Positions 44,526 to 53,282 of a DNA stretch of 64,000 bases are shown in pieces. The stretch is from positions 62,001 through 126,000 of the forward strand of contig URAN01000002.1 of the NCBI GenBank assembly GCA_900545865.1, read 5' to 3'. A program made the position numbers and the translations under genes. The notes under the pieces were generated by a model. The model ran no database searches, was not told the origin of the DNA, and saw only the letters and a program-made list of their open reading frames with translations. How positions within the stretch are numbered: position 1 is the first letter of the stretch; the number at the start of each line of letters is the position of its first letter. Source of the stretch: an uncultured Eubacteriales bacterium. GTDB taxonomy: Bacteria; Bacillota; Clostridia; Monoglobales; Monoglobaceae.

Positions 44526-45785
44526 ATGATACAACATAGGGTAAAGTGGTATATAGCTGTTGTTATATCTTTTGTGTTCTTACTTTTCGGAATAATCGGT
44601 GTACACGCCGAATCAAAGGATTTGATTTGCGACACTATATACAACAATACCGCAAAAGATTCAGAACTCGTTCTTTCAATTCAAAAATGGCAAAACAGTG
44701 ATGTATTTGATAACGGTTTTGTTCAAGGCGAGGATGGAATATATTCGGTAAGAATGGATTTGCGAAAATCCGGTACTTATGATGCCGGTGCGTATGAAGT
44801 TATGCAATTTGCAAATAACAAGAGAATAGATGTATCGAACATAGTTGAAACGGGAGAACTTCGTTTTAAGCTGATGCTTGAGGCGGATAGTGAAAGCACA
44901 ACGGCAGAAAATGCAACTATGTGGTTCAAAAATTGGGACGATTCAAACCCCGCGTGGTGCGATTCGGCACGTGTGAGTTTACCTAATGCGGCGGATATAA
45001 AGGCGGACGGAAAGTGGTATGATGTCAAAATTCCTTTATCAAGTTTTAAGCCGTCCGGTGCATTTGACTGGACTAAACTTGCTTCAATTGCTATGCTGCC
45101 CAATTCTACTATGGAAACAAAGTATAATTTTTATTTCAGAGATATTGCAATATATAATATAGTGCAAAGCCCCGAACTCTCATTTGTGAATTGTGAGATG
45201 AACAAAAACGGAATGTTGGTCGTGCACACCAAGTTATCTGATGATCCTAAAGCCGATACAATAACAGCAGACAAGTTTTCTGTAAATGGCATTAATGCAA
45301 AAAATGTTACGGTGAACGGCAGAGAGATTGACATTATATTTGATACTAATGTACGATTTCCGTCTGAAGTAAGAATGAATATAGAAAGCGGTATAGAATC
45401 AGTATACGGACTTGGAATAGAAACGAATTACCTTGATTTTGTAACACCGGTTGTACAAGATGCAATTTATATTGAGCATATGGGAACGCCAAAGCTAAAC
45501 GATGATACTATATCTTTGCAGATTATTTTAAAAGCATTATGCTCAGAAGATGATGGTTTGCAGAGTGCAACCGCGCTTATGGCGGTATATGATGAAGATA
45601 AGATTGTTACAACAAGCGTTATTGCATCTGACAGGATGAAACGAGGAGAAACAAAAAAGATAGATGCAGTTGCATCTCTTCCTGCCGGAATAACACTTAA
45701 AGAACCACGTGTCGAAATATATTTTTATGATAGTTTTGAGAGTAGAAAGCCTATAGCGGAGATGAAAAATTTATCGATGCAATAG
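44526..45785 (+). CDS. Secreted carbohydrate-binding-type protein
   Basis: 419 residues. Signal peptide 1-29 (ending VHA). Residues about 30-220 form a galactose-binding-like module with the pattern TGELRFKLMLEADSES...WYDVKIPLSSFKP...FYFRDIAIYN, also present in the proteins at 45868 and 47739. A Big-like domain follows (about 220-300: FSVNGINAKNVTVNGREIDI) and then a C-terminal domain shared with the same two proteins. No catalytic motif. AAGGAG precedes the ATG. Probably binds the same glycan that the GH74-type proteins attack. Confidence 0.75.
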   Translation: MIQHRVKWYIAVVISFVFLLFGIIGVHAESKDLICDTIYNNTAKDSELVLSIQKWQNSDVFDNGFVQGEDGIYSVRMDLRKSGTYDAGAYEVMQFANNKRIDVSNIVETGELRFKLMLEADSESTTAENATMWFKNWDDSNPAWCDSARVSLPNAADIKADGKWYDVKIPLSSFKPSGAFDWTKLASIAMLPNSTMETKYNFYFRDIAIYNIVQSPELSFVNCEMNKNGMLVVHTKLSDDPKADTITADKFSVNGINAKNVTVNGREIDIIFDTNVRFPSEVRMNIESGIESVYGLGIETNYLDFVTPVVQDAIYIEHMGTPKLNDDTISLQIILKALCSEDDGLQSATALMAVYDEDKIVTTSVIASDRMKRGETKKIDAVASLPAGITLKEPRVEIYFYDSFESRKPIAEMKNLSMQ

Positions 45786-45867
45786 CGAAGAACGATATGT
45801 AGTTGAATGTGCGGCATTTACAGCCGCATGGGAAAATTATAAATAAAATTTTAAAGGAGTTGTTATT

Positions 45868-47670
45868 ATGAAAAAGTTATTTAAAGGTTTGTCGGCGGTT
45901 CTTGCGTTGGTTATGGCGGTAGTGGCTGTTCCGATATTTGCTTCCGCGGATAATGAAAGTTCAAAAACGTATTATTTGTACAGTAAGAATTTTATGTATG
46001 ACTGGGGCGGTTGCGGCGTTTCTCCGGAACCGTATCCGTCTGATTGGCAGCGTGCTCAGCCTATATTGGATGCTTACGGAACAAAATGGCTTAATGATAA
46101 AACTGACGAAACAGACAACAAAAATTCAATGAAATTGGGCATGAAGAAATTGGATACCTCGGTTAATGAAGGTGTTACTGCGTGGAATATCGGCAAAGAA
46201 AGTTGGAATTCGGAAGAAACCAGAATAGCAGATATCTCCGATAACGGTGTTTTGCATTTTCAGATAAAAATCACCGGACTGGATAATGCAAAGGATGTAA
46301 AAGTGTTCATTTGCGATTCTTCGTACGGAGCTTCAAAAACGGTAAGTATTCCCGACGGTGCTAATATAACGGCGGACGACATATACCATGATGTATACAT
46401 TCCGATTGCAGATTTGAAAAGCGACCTAATCGATTTTACAAAAAAAATAATTGCAGTTCGATTTGTTTGCCTGAATACGGAAGCAGAAAGTTATGTTTAT
46501 GTAAGAAATATTGATTTCAGAGCTTTGAATGCGATATCTGTTAAGACAGCGTGCGACGGCGAGGGAACAAAGCTGACGTGGGCGGTTGCAAACGATACGG
46601 CGGTTCAGAATACCATTGCGGGTTACAAGGTTTACCGTGACGGCACAGAACTTGCCGATGTTGACAGTACGGTAACAGCATACACGGATACGGTGGTACT
46701 TAGCGAAGGAAGGTTCGGTTATATTGTTGTACCTTATAAAACAGAGAATGATAATAAAATCGAGTTGACCGAATACAAATCAGATAAGGCATATGTTGAT
46801 GTAGAAAAAACGGGATATTATAAGGTGTGGGACCCAAAGGCAAGTGAGTATTCGCTTCAGTGGAATGAAAATTATTATAATAATTACTATAAGTGCCCGA
46901 CAACCAAGTCCGATAAAGATTTCATTCCTGCGGATACATTTTCAATGAAATGCCCGATGGGAAGTAATGTAACGACAGATATTTCTACTTATTTTGAAGT
47001 TGTTTTCTCGGATGAAAACAAGAATATCAGCGAGTATGTAAAATCAGGACTTTTAAATATGTTTGTTTATATAGACGTACCTGATGAGGAAAAAACTCAA
47101 TATGATAGAAATATTGATATAAGCTTGGTAAGTAAAACTAACTGGGGTGAATCCGGTAAAAAAAGTAATGCAGGATTGCCTCTTAATAAGTGGGTAAAAT
47201 TGTCGATTCCAATCAGTGAATTCACCGGAAATTATGATAAAACAAATATGTATTCGGTAAGATTAAAAACGACAAAATCAGATATTCAAAATTGTGATAT
47301 TTATATACAGGGAGTAAGTATTACCATGCCCGAAGTTTCGCATAGTGAACTTGTTGTAAAATATAGTGACAGCGATGAAGTAATTAATGATGAGGTATAT
47401 CCCGGGGTAAAATATAATGCAAGTATGACATTGTATAATAACAGTGCGGATGAGGTAAAACCCGTTTATATTGTTGCTGTATACAAAAATGATTTATTGA
47501 TATCTTTGTACAAGCCAACTTTGGATGCGACCACATCTAAGAATGAAAAAACATATACTGTTAATGATATATTAATTCCTGAAGATACAGAGGGTATGGG
47601 TGATACATATAAGATAAAAGGCTTTATGTTTGATAACCTTTCGAACATTAAACCCATCAGCCAAAGATAA
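45868..47670 (+). CDS. Secreted two-module carbohydrate-binding-type protein with FN3 domain
   Basis: 600 residues. Signal peptide 1-27. Two galactose-binding-like modules (about 30-225 with ITADDIYHDVYIPIADLKSD, and about 320-490 with GLPLNKWVKLSIPISEFTG) flank a fibronectin type III domain (about 228-315: GTKLTWAVAND...IAGYKVYRDGTELADV). The last ~105 residues are the tail domain shared with 44526 and 47739 (EVKPVYIVAVYKNDLLISLY). Non-catalytic. A small TGCGGC/GCCGCA hairpin at 45810-45828 lies in the gap before it. AAAGGAG site. Confidence 0.75.
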   Translation: MKKLFKGLSAVLALVMAVVAVPIFASADNESSKTYYLYSKNFMYDWGGCGVSPEPYPSDWQRAQPILDAYGTKWLNDKTDETDNKNSMKLGMKKLDTSVNEGVTAWNIGKESWNSEETRIADISDNGVLHFQIKITGLDNAKDVKVFICDSSYGASKTVSIPDGANITADDIYHDVYIPIADLKSDLIDFTKKIIAVRFVCLNTEAESYVYVRNIDFRALNAISVKTACDGEGTKLTWAVANDTAVQNTIAGYKVYRDGTELADVDSTVTAYTDTVVLSEGRFGYIVVPYKTENDNKIELTEYKSDKAYVDVEKTGYYKVWDPKASEYSLQWNENYYNNYYKCPTTKSDKDFIPADTFSMKCPMGSNVTTDISTYFEVVFSDENKNISEYVKSGLLNMFVYIDVPDEEKTQYDRNIDISLVSKTNWGESGKKSNAGLPLNKWVKLSIPISEFTGNYDKTNMYSVRLKTTKSDIQNCDIYIQGVSITMPEVSHSELVVKYSDSDEVINDEVYPGVKYNASMTLYNNSADEVKPVYIVAVYKNDLLISLYKPTLDATTSKNEKTYTVNDILIPEDTEGMGDTYKIKGFMFDNLSNIKPISQR

Positions 47671-47738
47671 AGCATAAAGGCTTAAGTTACTTATCTTTAC
47701 TGTATATAAACCGAAAGACTCGCAAAGGAGAACCTATT

Positions 47739-50700
47739 ATGTGTAAAAAAATTAAGGCGGCGCTTTGTGCAATATGTATTTTGTTTATAGCACTCCCTGT
47801 GTTTGGACTTGCGGAAAATAGAAATATGTCTACGTACAGAAGTCTTTGCGATGAGAATGGAGAAGTTTTGTTTTCAGCAACGACACAAACATCACCGTGG
47901 GATTGCGGGGAAAGAGTAAGTTCGGATAAAAGTTTTATCCCGGATGGTCAAACAGCAGTGTATATACCGTATGCCACTCATAAAAACAGTGAGGTATCTC
48001 TTTGCTTAAAAGATGGACAAAAGCCACTTGATGTTGATGTTATAAAAAGAAACGGAGAATTAAGCTTTAGACTTTATATCGAAACATCGGAATATTATAC
48101 AGAGCGTGACAGGCTTAGTTTATATTTAAAAAACGGAAGTGAAAACGGATGGAAAAGAACAAATAGAGTGTATTTATCAGAAAATATAATTCCAAACGAA
48201 TGGAACGATGTGAAAATTCCTATTTCATATTTTGGAAACGTTGATTCATTTGATTATGAAAACATAAAATACATAGTTATAAATCGTAACGGAACATCAG
48301 ATGAGGACTTTAATTTATACATAACAGATTTGAAATTTTGTGCTCCTGAAGGAATAAGTTTTTCTGCAAAAGAGAACTCTGGAAAGACCATTTTTAAATG
48401 GTGGTCATCCATGAGTGCAAGATATTTTAAAGTATACGAGGACGGCAATAGTATAAGAACCACAAGTCGGAACAGTCTTGAATATACACCGAAAGACGAT
48501 TCAAAACATATGTATAAGATAGCGGGGTCAATAACAAATCAGTTGACGTTGGAAAGCGATGAACTGTATCCGTATATAACAGAGCTCAAAGATGATGAGT
48601 ATAACAGGAAAGGTTTTTATGAAAATAGACTTTTAAAGTATGCTGAGAACTCAGTTATTATGAGGGTAGGTTCTTCGGAAGGATACGTTGACGGTAAAAG
48701 AGTGCCGTTGGACTCTAATTCAGATGATGTCAAACCGTACAGAAAGGATAACCATATATTTATTCCGTTGGAATATACAGTCTGCGGATTGGGCGGCGAA
48801 ATTGAATATAGTGATAATTATACATTTAAGATTAAGCTTGATGACAGAGAGGTGTTTTGTGACGGAAAAGAGAGTTTTATTGATTGGCGTGGAGGTCTGA
48901 TTTATGCGGAAACGGACAGCCTTGCGGAAACAATAGGACGATATATCAAGACGTATAATAATTTGGTTGTTATATCAAGCGAAAACGTGATAACCAAACT
49001 TTCAGACAGCGTTGCCGAGGAATTAAATACAAGGATGTCATACAACAGACAGCATGTATACCTTGGGTCGTTGGGATATGCGACGGGAATAATGGCTCAT
49101 CCGAAAAATTCTAATCTTTTATACTGCAAAACTGACACGAGCGGCCTTTATTTATATGACAGAGATAAAGATTATTGGAATAATCTTATGGATGGAATAC
49201 CTAATTCGGCTGCTGAGGTTCAGGCCGTTCGTTCGTTCGGACTTGACCCGAATAATGATAATATAATATATGTGTCCGGTGGCGGGAATTGGTATGATTA
49301 CCCCAATTATTTAATAAAAACTGAGGATATAGGAAAAACGTGGAAAAGGCTTAATTTTCCGGGAAATACAGCGAGCAGTGACGAAATCAGATTGATGGGA
49401 GAGAGCATAGCTGTAGACCCCAATAACTCAAATACCGTTTACTGTGGCACATTCACAGACGGACTTTTTGTCAGCCATAACGCGGGCGAGAGTTGGTCTA
49501 AAGTAAATGATATTCCGGCAGAACACAGTAGTATTTTCCCTGGAGGAGTTTCATCTGTAGTTATTGATGACAGCGAAAAAACAGCAAGTGGAAGAAGTAA
49601 AAGAATATATGTCGGAGTGCTTGGAATAGGAATCTATGAAAGTATTGACGGTGGGGAAAGTTTTTCACTTATAGAGGGGTCGCCTCTTATCCCGTGTCAC
49701 ATGAAAATATCCGGTGGCGCGTTGTATATAAGTGCCACAAGCACCAAATCGGGGGAAATAACAGGAGGTTTTTTTAGGTTAAAAAACGGTGTAATGTCAA
49801 ATATTTCCCCCAAACCTAATGAGGCGTACATGGCGTTCATGATTGATTGCAACAATCCGAATATGATGATGGTTGTTAAGGCACCGTATAGAGATAATTG
49901 TGCTATTTACAGAACGTATGACGGAGGTGAAAGTTGGGAAAAATTGAACGCAATTTTAAATCCGAGCAGTATTTATCAAGATCCTATTAATCCAAGTGAG
50001 GTTTGGTGGCCTCACGGTAGGGGTATGTATCGTATAAATGACAAGGATGCAGGGAATTTAACTTATGCAAACGGAGACAGAGGTTTGGAACAACTCTGTT
50101 GTACGCAGGTGCTTTCCGCTCCGGATGGGGCATTGCATACATTGGTTATGGATCACGGACATATGCGGAGTGAGAATATATACAAAAAGGCGAGCAGTAT
50201 GAAACCGTATATAGCCAAAGGCGCCGCAATTGACTACTGTGAATCAGCGCCGAAATATATGTTTAGGGTCGGTTTCACAGATAACGATGTTATGGATACA
50301 AGCGGCATTGCAATATCAACCGATGGCGGAAACACCTTTACTGCGCTTGAATGGCCGGAGAGAAACAGGATAATAGATGCGGCGGTTTCGTCCACACTTG
50401 GCTCAAACGGAATGCCCGTTTTGATAATGACGACAGTGGGTGATATATCAACCGGAGAGGGAAAAGGATTGTGGCGTTCGGAGGATTTTGGCGAGAGCTG
50501 GCAAAAATCCGGAGATATTGTTACATATAGCGGTTCCTGGGATTACAATGGCAGAATGCTTATGGCTGACAGAGTAAATGGAAACGTGTTCTATTACCTT
50601 GACGATGAGTCGCTGTACCGTACTGATGACAGCGGAAAAAGCTGGAGTAGGATAAAAACATTCGAAAAGATTTCAAGTACAAAATCCGCTATATATGTCG

Positions 50701-52172
50701 GTGTATACGCAAAGACCGTGCCGGGACGTGAAGGCGGAATATGGGTCAGTCGGCCGGATGGAATATATATGTCATATGATTTCGGAAATACATGGAGCGT
50801 ACACAAAACGGACAGCAATGTATTATTTGGGTTTGGAAAGGGTATGACTGAGGATACTCCGACTGTGTATCTGTATGGGAAAATAGATGGCTGTCACGGA
50901 GTTTATATTTCGGACGATATGGGACAGAATTATAGGAGGATTGCGGATTTATCAAATGATGTTCCGGCGAATGTGTCCGATTTATGCGGTGATAGTATAT
51001 ATTATGGAAGAGTGTATGTCGCAACAGGAGGCAAGGGGGTTTATTGCTATTCAGATGTTGGAATTGATGACAAAAAGCCTGTGCTGAAAGTTGACAGCGA
51101 CTTTGCATCGAGAAGTTATAGATTTAATTTCAGTGGTCAAAGTAGCAAGTATGGCAGTTTTTTTGTAAACGGTACGAGGTGCGATTCGGACGGTTTTAAC
51201 AGATTCAGCTACAATACAAAATTGAATGACGGGCTTAATCGATTTGAGGTATATGCTGTGGATGAAAGCGGAAATCGTTCAAATACAATTTTATCGGTTA
51301 TTCGTTATCTGCCTGAGTTTTATAAGGTATTTTATAATAGTGCGGATGCATATACATCCAATGTCGGAACGTATGTAAATGTAGGGAGATATGACGAAGA
51401 AGCAAACAAGAGGATGCGGTTTGTTTCTGCCGCGGAATATCCGAATATCCTTGAAAATGATGAGCACGCGATAGAATTGAGATTCAATGGATGGGAACAA
51501 TATCAAATAGTGAGAACGCAAAGAAACTATGCAGATGTTTCGGCAATAAAGGATGATGGAGAACTGAGGTTTAAATTGTATATAAATGCTGACTCGGGAA
51601 CTGATGTTAATACAGAATCATTTTCGATACAGCTGTGTAATGATGATATAAATGATTGGAAAGGCGGAAAAAAGGTTGCGTTGTCAGAAAATCTGGCATT
51701 GGACAAATGGAACGAGGTTTCAATACCGCTGAGTGAACTTTGCAATGATGAACTTGACGAGTCAAAGGTGTACAGCTTAGTGCTTACAAGCTCTGCAACA
51801 TATAGCGAGAAATGCCGAATGTGCATTAAAGATGTTTACTTTGCAAAGCCGCTTTCATTTGAAAGAACAATCATAAGAAACAGGGTCAAGGAAGAGGTGG
51901 AAACGGTAGAAAGCGGTGGTGACTATACGACAGAGGTTTATTGTACCAACAAGACAAAGGATATGATAAAGCCACTTTATATTACGGCTCTTTATGATAA
52001 TGACATTTTAATAGACATAAAGATGATTGATAATATCGAGATTAAACCAGGCGAGTCGCATTTGTTTTTATCGGAGAACTTTCACGTTCCAATATCGGCA
52101 CTCAATCCGAACATAAGAACTTATATATGGAACAATGGTGAACCGATGAAACCGTTTGAAACCGCAAAATAA
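47739..52172 (+). CDS. Secreted multidomain GH74-type protein with flanking binding modules
   Basis: 1477 residues. Signal peptide 1-27; binding module about 30-205 (RNGELSFRLYIETSEYYTER); FN3-like about 205-275; amine oxidase N-like domain about 305-400 (IMRVGSSEGYVDGKRVPLDS); GH74 double propeller about 430-1110; Ig-like domain about 1115-1190; second binding module about 1200-1370; tail domain to the end (DMIKPLYITALYDNDILIDI). Catalytic Asp candidates are kept: D466 in CKTDTSG and D805 in MDHGH. It is a paralogue of the gene at 40761, with binding modules in place of CBM9. GGAG precedes the start. Likely attacks the same backbone with different binding preference. Confidence 0.87.
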   Translation: MCKKIKAALCAICILFIALPVFGLAENRNMSTYRSLCDENGEVLFSATTQTSPWDCGERVSSDKSFIPDGQTAVYIPYATHKNSEVSLCLKDGQKPLDVDVIKRNGELSFRLYIETSEYYTERDRLSLYLKNGSENGWKRTNRVYLSENIIPNEWNDVKIPISYFGNVDSFDYENIKYIVINRNGTSDEDFNLYITDLKFCAPEGISFSAKENSGKTIFKWWSSMSARYFKVYEDGNSIRTTSRNSLEYTPKDDSKHMYKIAGSITNQLTLESDELYPYITELKDDEYNRKGFYENRLLKYAENSVIMRVGSSEGYVDGKRVPLDSNSDDVKPYRKDNHIFIPLEYTVCGLGGEIEYSDNYTFKIKLDDREVFCDGKESFIDWRGGLIYAETDSLAETIGRYIKTYNNLVVISSENVITKLSDSVAEELNTRMSYNRQHVYLGSLGYATGIMAHPKNSNLLYCKTDTSGLYLYDRDKDYWNNLMDGIPNSAAEVQAVRSFGLDPNNDNIIYVSGGGNWYDYPNYLIKTEDIGKTWKRLNFPGNTASSDEIRLMGESIAVDPNNSNTVYCGTFTDGLFVSHNAGESWSKVNDIPAEHSSIFPGGVSSVVIDDSEKTASGRSKRIYVGVLGIGIYESIDGGESFSLIEGSPLIPCHMKISGGALYISATSTKSGEITGGFFRLKNGVMSNISPKPNEAYMAFMIDCNNPNMMMVVKAPYRDNCAIYRTYDGGESWEKLNAILNPSSIYQDPINPSEVWWPHGRGMYRINDKDAGNLTYANGDRGLEQLCCTQVLSAPDGALHTLVMDHGHMRSENIYKKASSMKPYIAKGAAIDYCESAPKYMFRVGFTDNDVMDTSGIAISTDGGNTFTALEWPERNRIIDAAVSSTLGSNGMPVLIMTTVGDISTGEGKGLWRSEDFGESWQKSGDIVTYSGSWDYNGRMLMADRVNGNVFYYLDDESLYRTDDSGKSWSRIKTFEKISSTKSAIYVGVYAKTVPGREGGIWVSRPDGIYMSYDFGNTWSVHKTDSNVLFGFGKGMTEDTPTVYLYGKIDGCHGVYISDDMGQNYRRIADLSNDVPANVSDLCGDSIYYGRVYVATGGKGVYCYSDVGIDDKKPVLKVDSDFASRSYRFNFSGQSSKYGSFFVNGTRCDSDGFNRFSYNTKLNDGLNRFEVYAVDESGNRSNTILSVIRYLPEFYKVFYNSADAYTSNVGTYVNVGRYDEEANKRMRFVSAAEYPNILENDEHAIELRFNGWEQYQIVRTQRNYADVSAIKDDGELRFKLYINADSGTDVNTESFSIQLCNDDINDWKGGKKVALSENLALDKWNEVSIPLSELCNDELDESKVYSLVLTSSATYSEKCRMCIKDVYFAKPLSFERTIIRNRVKEEVETVESGGDYTTEVYCTNKTKDMIKPLYITALYDNDILIDIKMIDNIEIKPGESHLFLSENFHVPISALNPNIRTYIWNNGEPMKPFETAK

Positions 52173-52188
52173 AAAAGAGGTGCAATTT

Positions 52189-53151
52189 ATGGAAGACAAC
52201 AAAAAATGGTTTAAAGAAGCAAAATTCGGATTGATGATTCACTGGGGCTTATATGCGCTCCCGGCGGGTGAATGGAAGGGAAAAAGACAGGAAATGGGTC
52301 CGGAGGGTGTGAGCGAGTGACTGCAATACCATTTCAGAATCCCCTGCCGCGAGTACGAAAGGCTTGCACAGGCGTTTAACCCGATTTATTTCAATGCTGA
52401 GGAATGGGTAGAGCTTGCCGAGGCGGCGGGAATGAAGTATATTGTAATGACTTCAAAGCATCATGACGGATTTGCTATGTATGATTCTGCGACGGACGAT
52501 TTTAACATAGTAAAGAAAACTCCGTTCGGTAGAGATGTTATAAAGGAGCTTGCCGATGCCTGCAAAAAGCACAATATGAAGTTTGGACTTTACTACTCAC
52601 AGGAGCTTGACTGGCACGAGGAAAACGGGGGCGGATATGCTCTGAAGGAGGGTGACGAGGAGGCAAAAAGCAACGACTGGGATTTTCCCGATGACAGCAA
52701 AAAAGACTTTTCTGTTTGCCTTGAAAAGAAAATCAAGCCGCAGCTTAAAGAAATCCTGACAAATTACGGTGAGCTTGCGCTCATATGGTTTGATATGCCG
52801 CACGTTATTACGCCGGAACAGAGCGATGAGCTGTACGATATGGTGAAAAAGTATCAGCCGAACTGCCTTATTAACTCACGCATAGGAAACGGCAAGGGCG
52901 ACTACCGTTCCTGCGGTGATAACGAAATCCCGAACGAGAGCGTTAGAGATGAATTGGTTGAAGCGCCAACAACCCTTAACACTACATGGGGTTACAAGAC
53001 GTTTGACGATGAATGGAAGGACGCCGACAAGGTCAGAGAGATTAAAAAGCACCTGAACGACAGAGGTATCAACTATCTGTTAAATGTCGGCTCAGACTAC
53101 CTCGGCAGAATACCTGTAATGGCTCAAGAGATATTAAAAAAAGTTAAATAG
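52189..53151 (+). pseudogene. GH29 alpha-L-fucosidase interrupted by an in-frame TGA
   Basis: From ATG 52189 (AGAGGTG upstream) the frame is one unbroken GH29 sequence of 320 codons except for TGA at 52318-52320 (codon 44). It begins MEDNKKWFKEAKFGLMIHWG; the TGA stands in VSE-x-LQYHFRIP, exactly where GH29 enzymes have Trp (SEW). After it come KHHDGF (about 90-95), the nucleophile D202 in LALIWFDMPH, and a normal end NYLLNVGSDYLGRIPVM. The frame is otherwise undamaged, so loss is recent, or the UGA (followed by C, a leaky context) is read through, or it is a base error. TGG to TGA is a single change. Short form without the C-terminal beta-sandwich. Confidence 0.85.
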
Positions 53152-53162
53152 GGTTAAAAAGC

Positions 53163-53213
53163 AGGAAATGATAGGATTTTGCACAAAAAAGCAAAATCCT
53201 TTATTTCCTTTTA
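53163..53213 (+). terminator. Strong terminator after the fucosidase gene
   Basis: AGGATTTTGC 53173-53182 pairs with 53191-53200, extended by an outer AGGAAAT/ATTTCCT helix (53163-53169 with 53203-53209) and a T-rich end. It closes the secreted-protein operon. A TATAAT at 53227-53232 just after it may start the next unit. Confidence 0.85.
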
Positions 53214-53282
53214 GAAGGGTATTTGATATAATAGTTATCATGATTGAAGTTGTATATTGCAAGAAAGGACTGATATAGTTAT

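Noticed and set aside
52189..53151. UGA recoded as tryptophan throughout the organism
   Set aside because: TGA ends many intact genes here and the ATGA overlaps require it to be a stop; only one gene has the internal TGA. Selenocysteine is also unlikely because fucosidases carry Trp there and no insertion element is evident.
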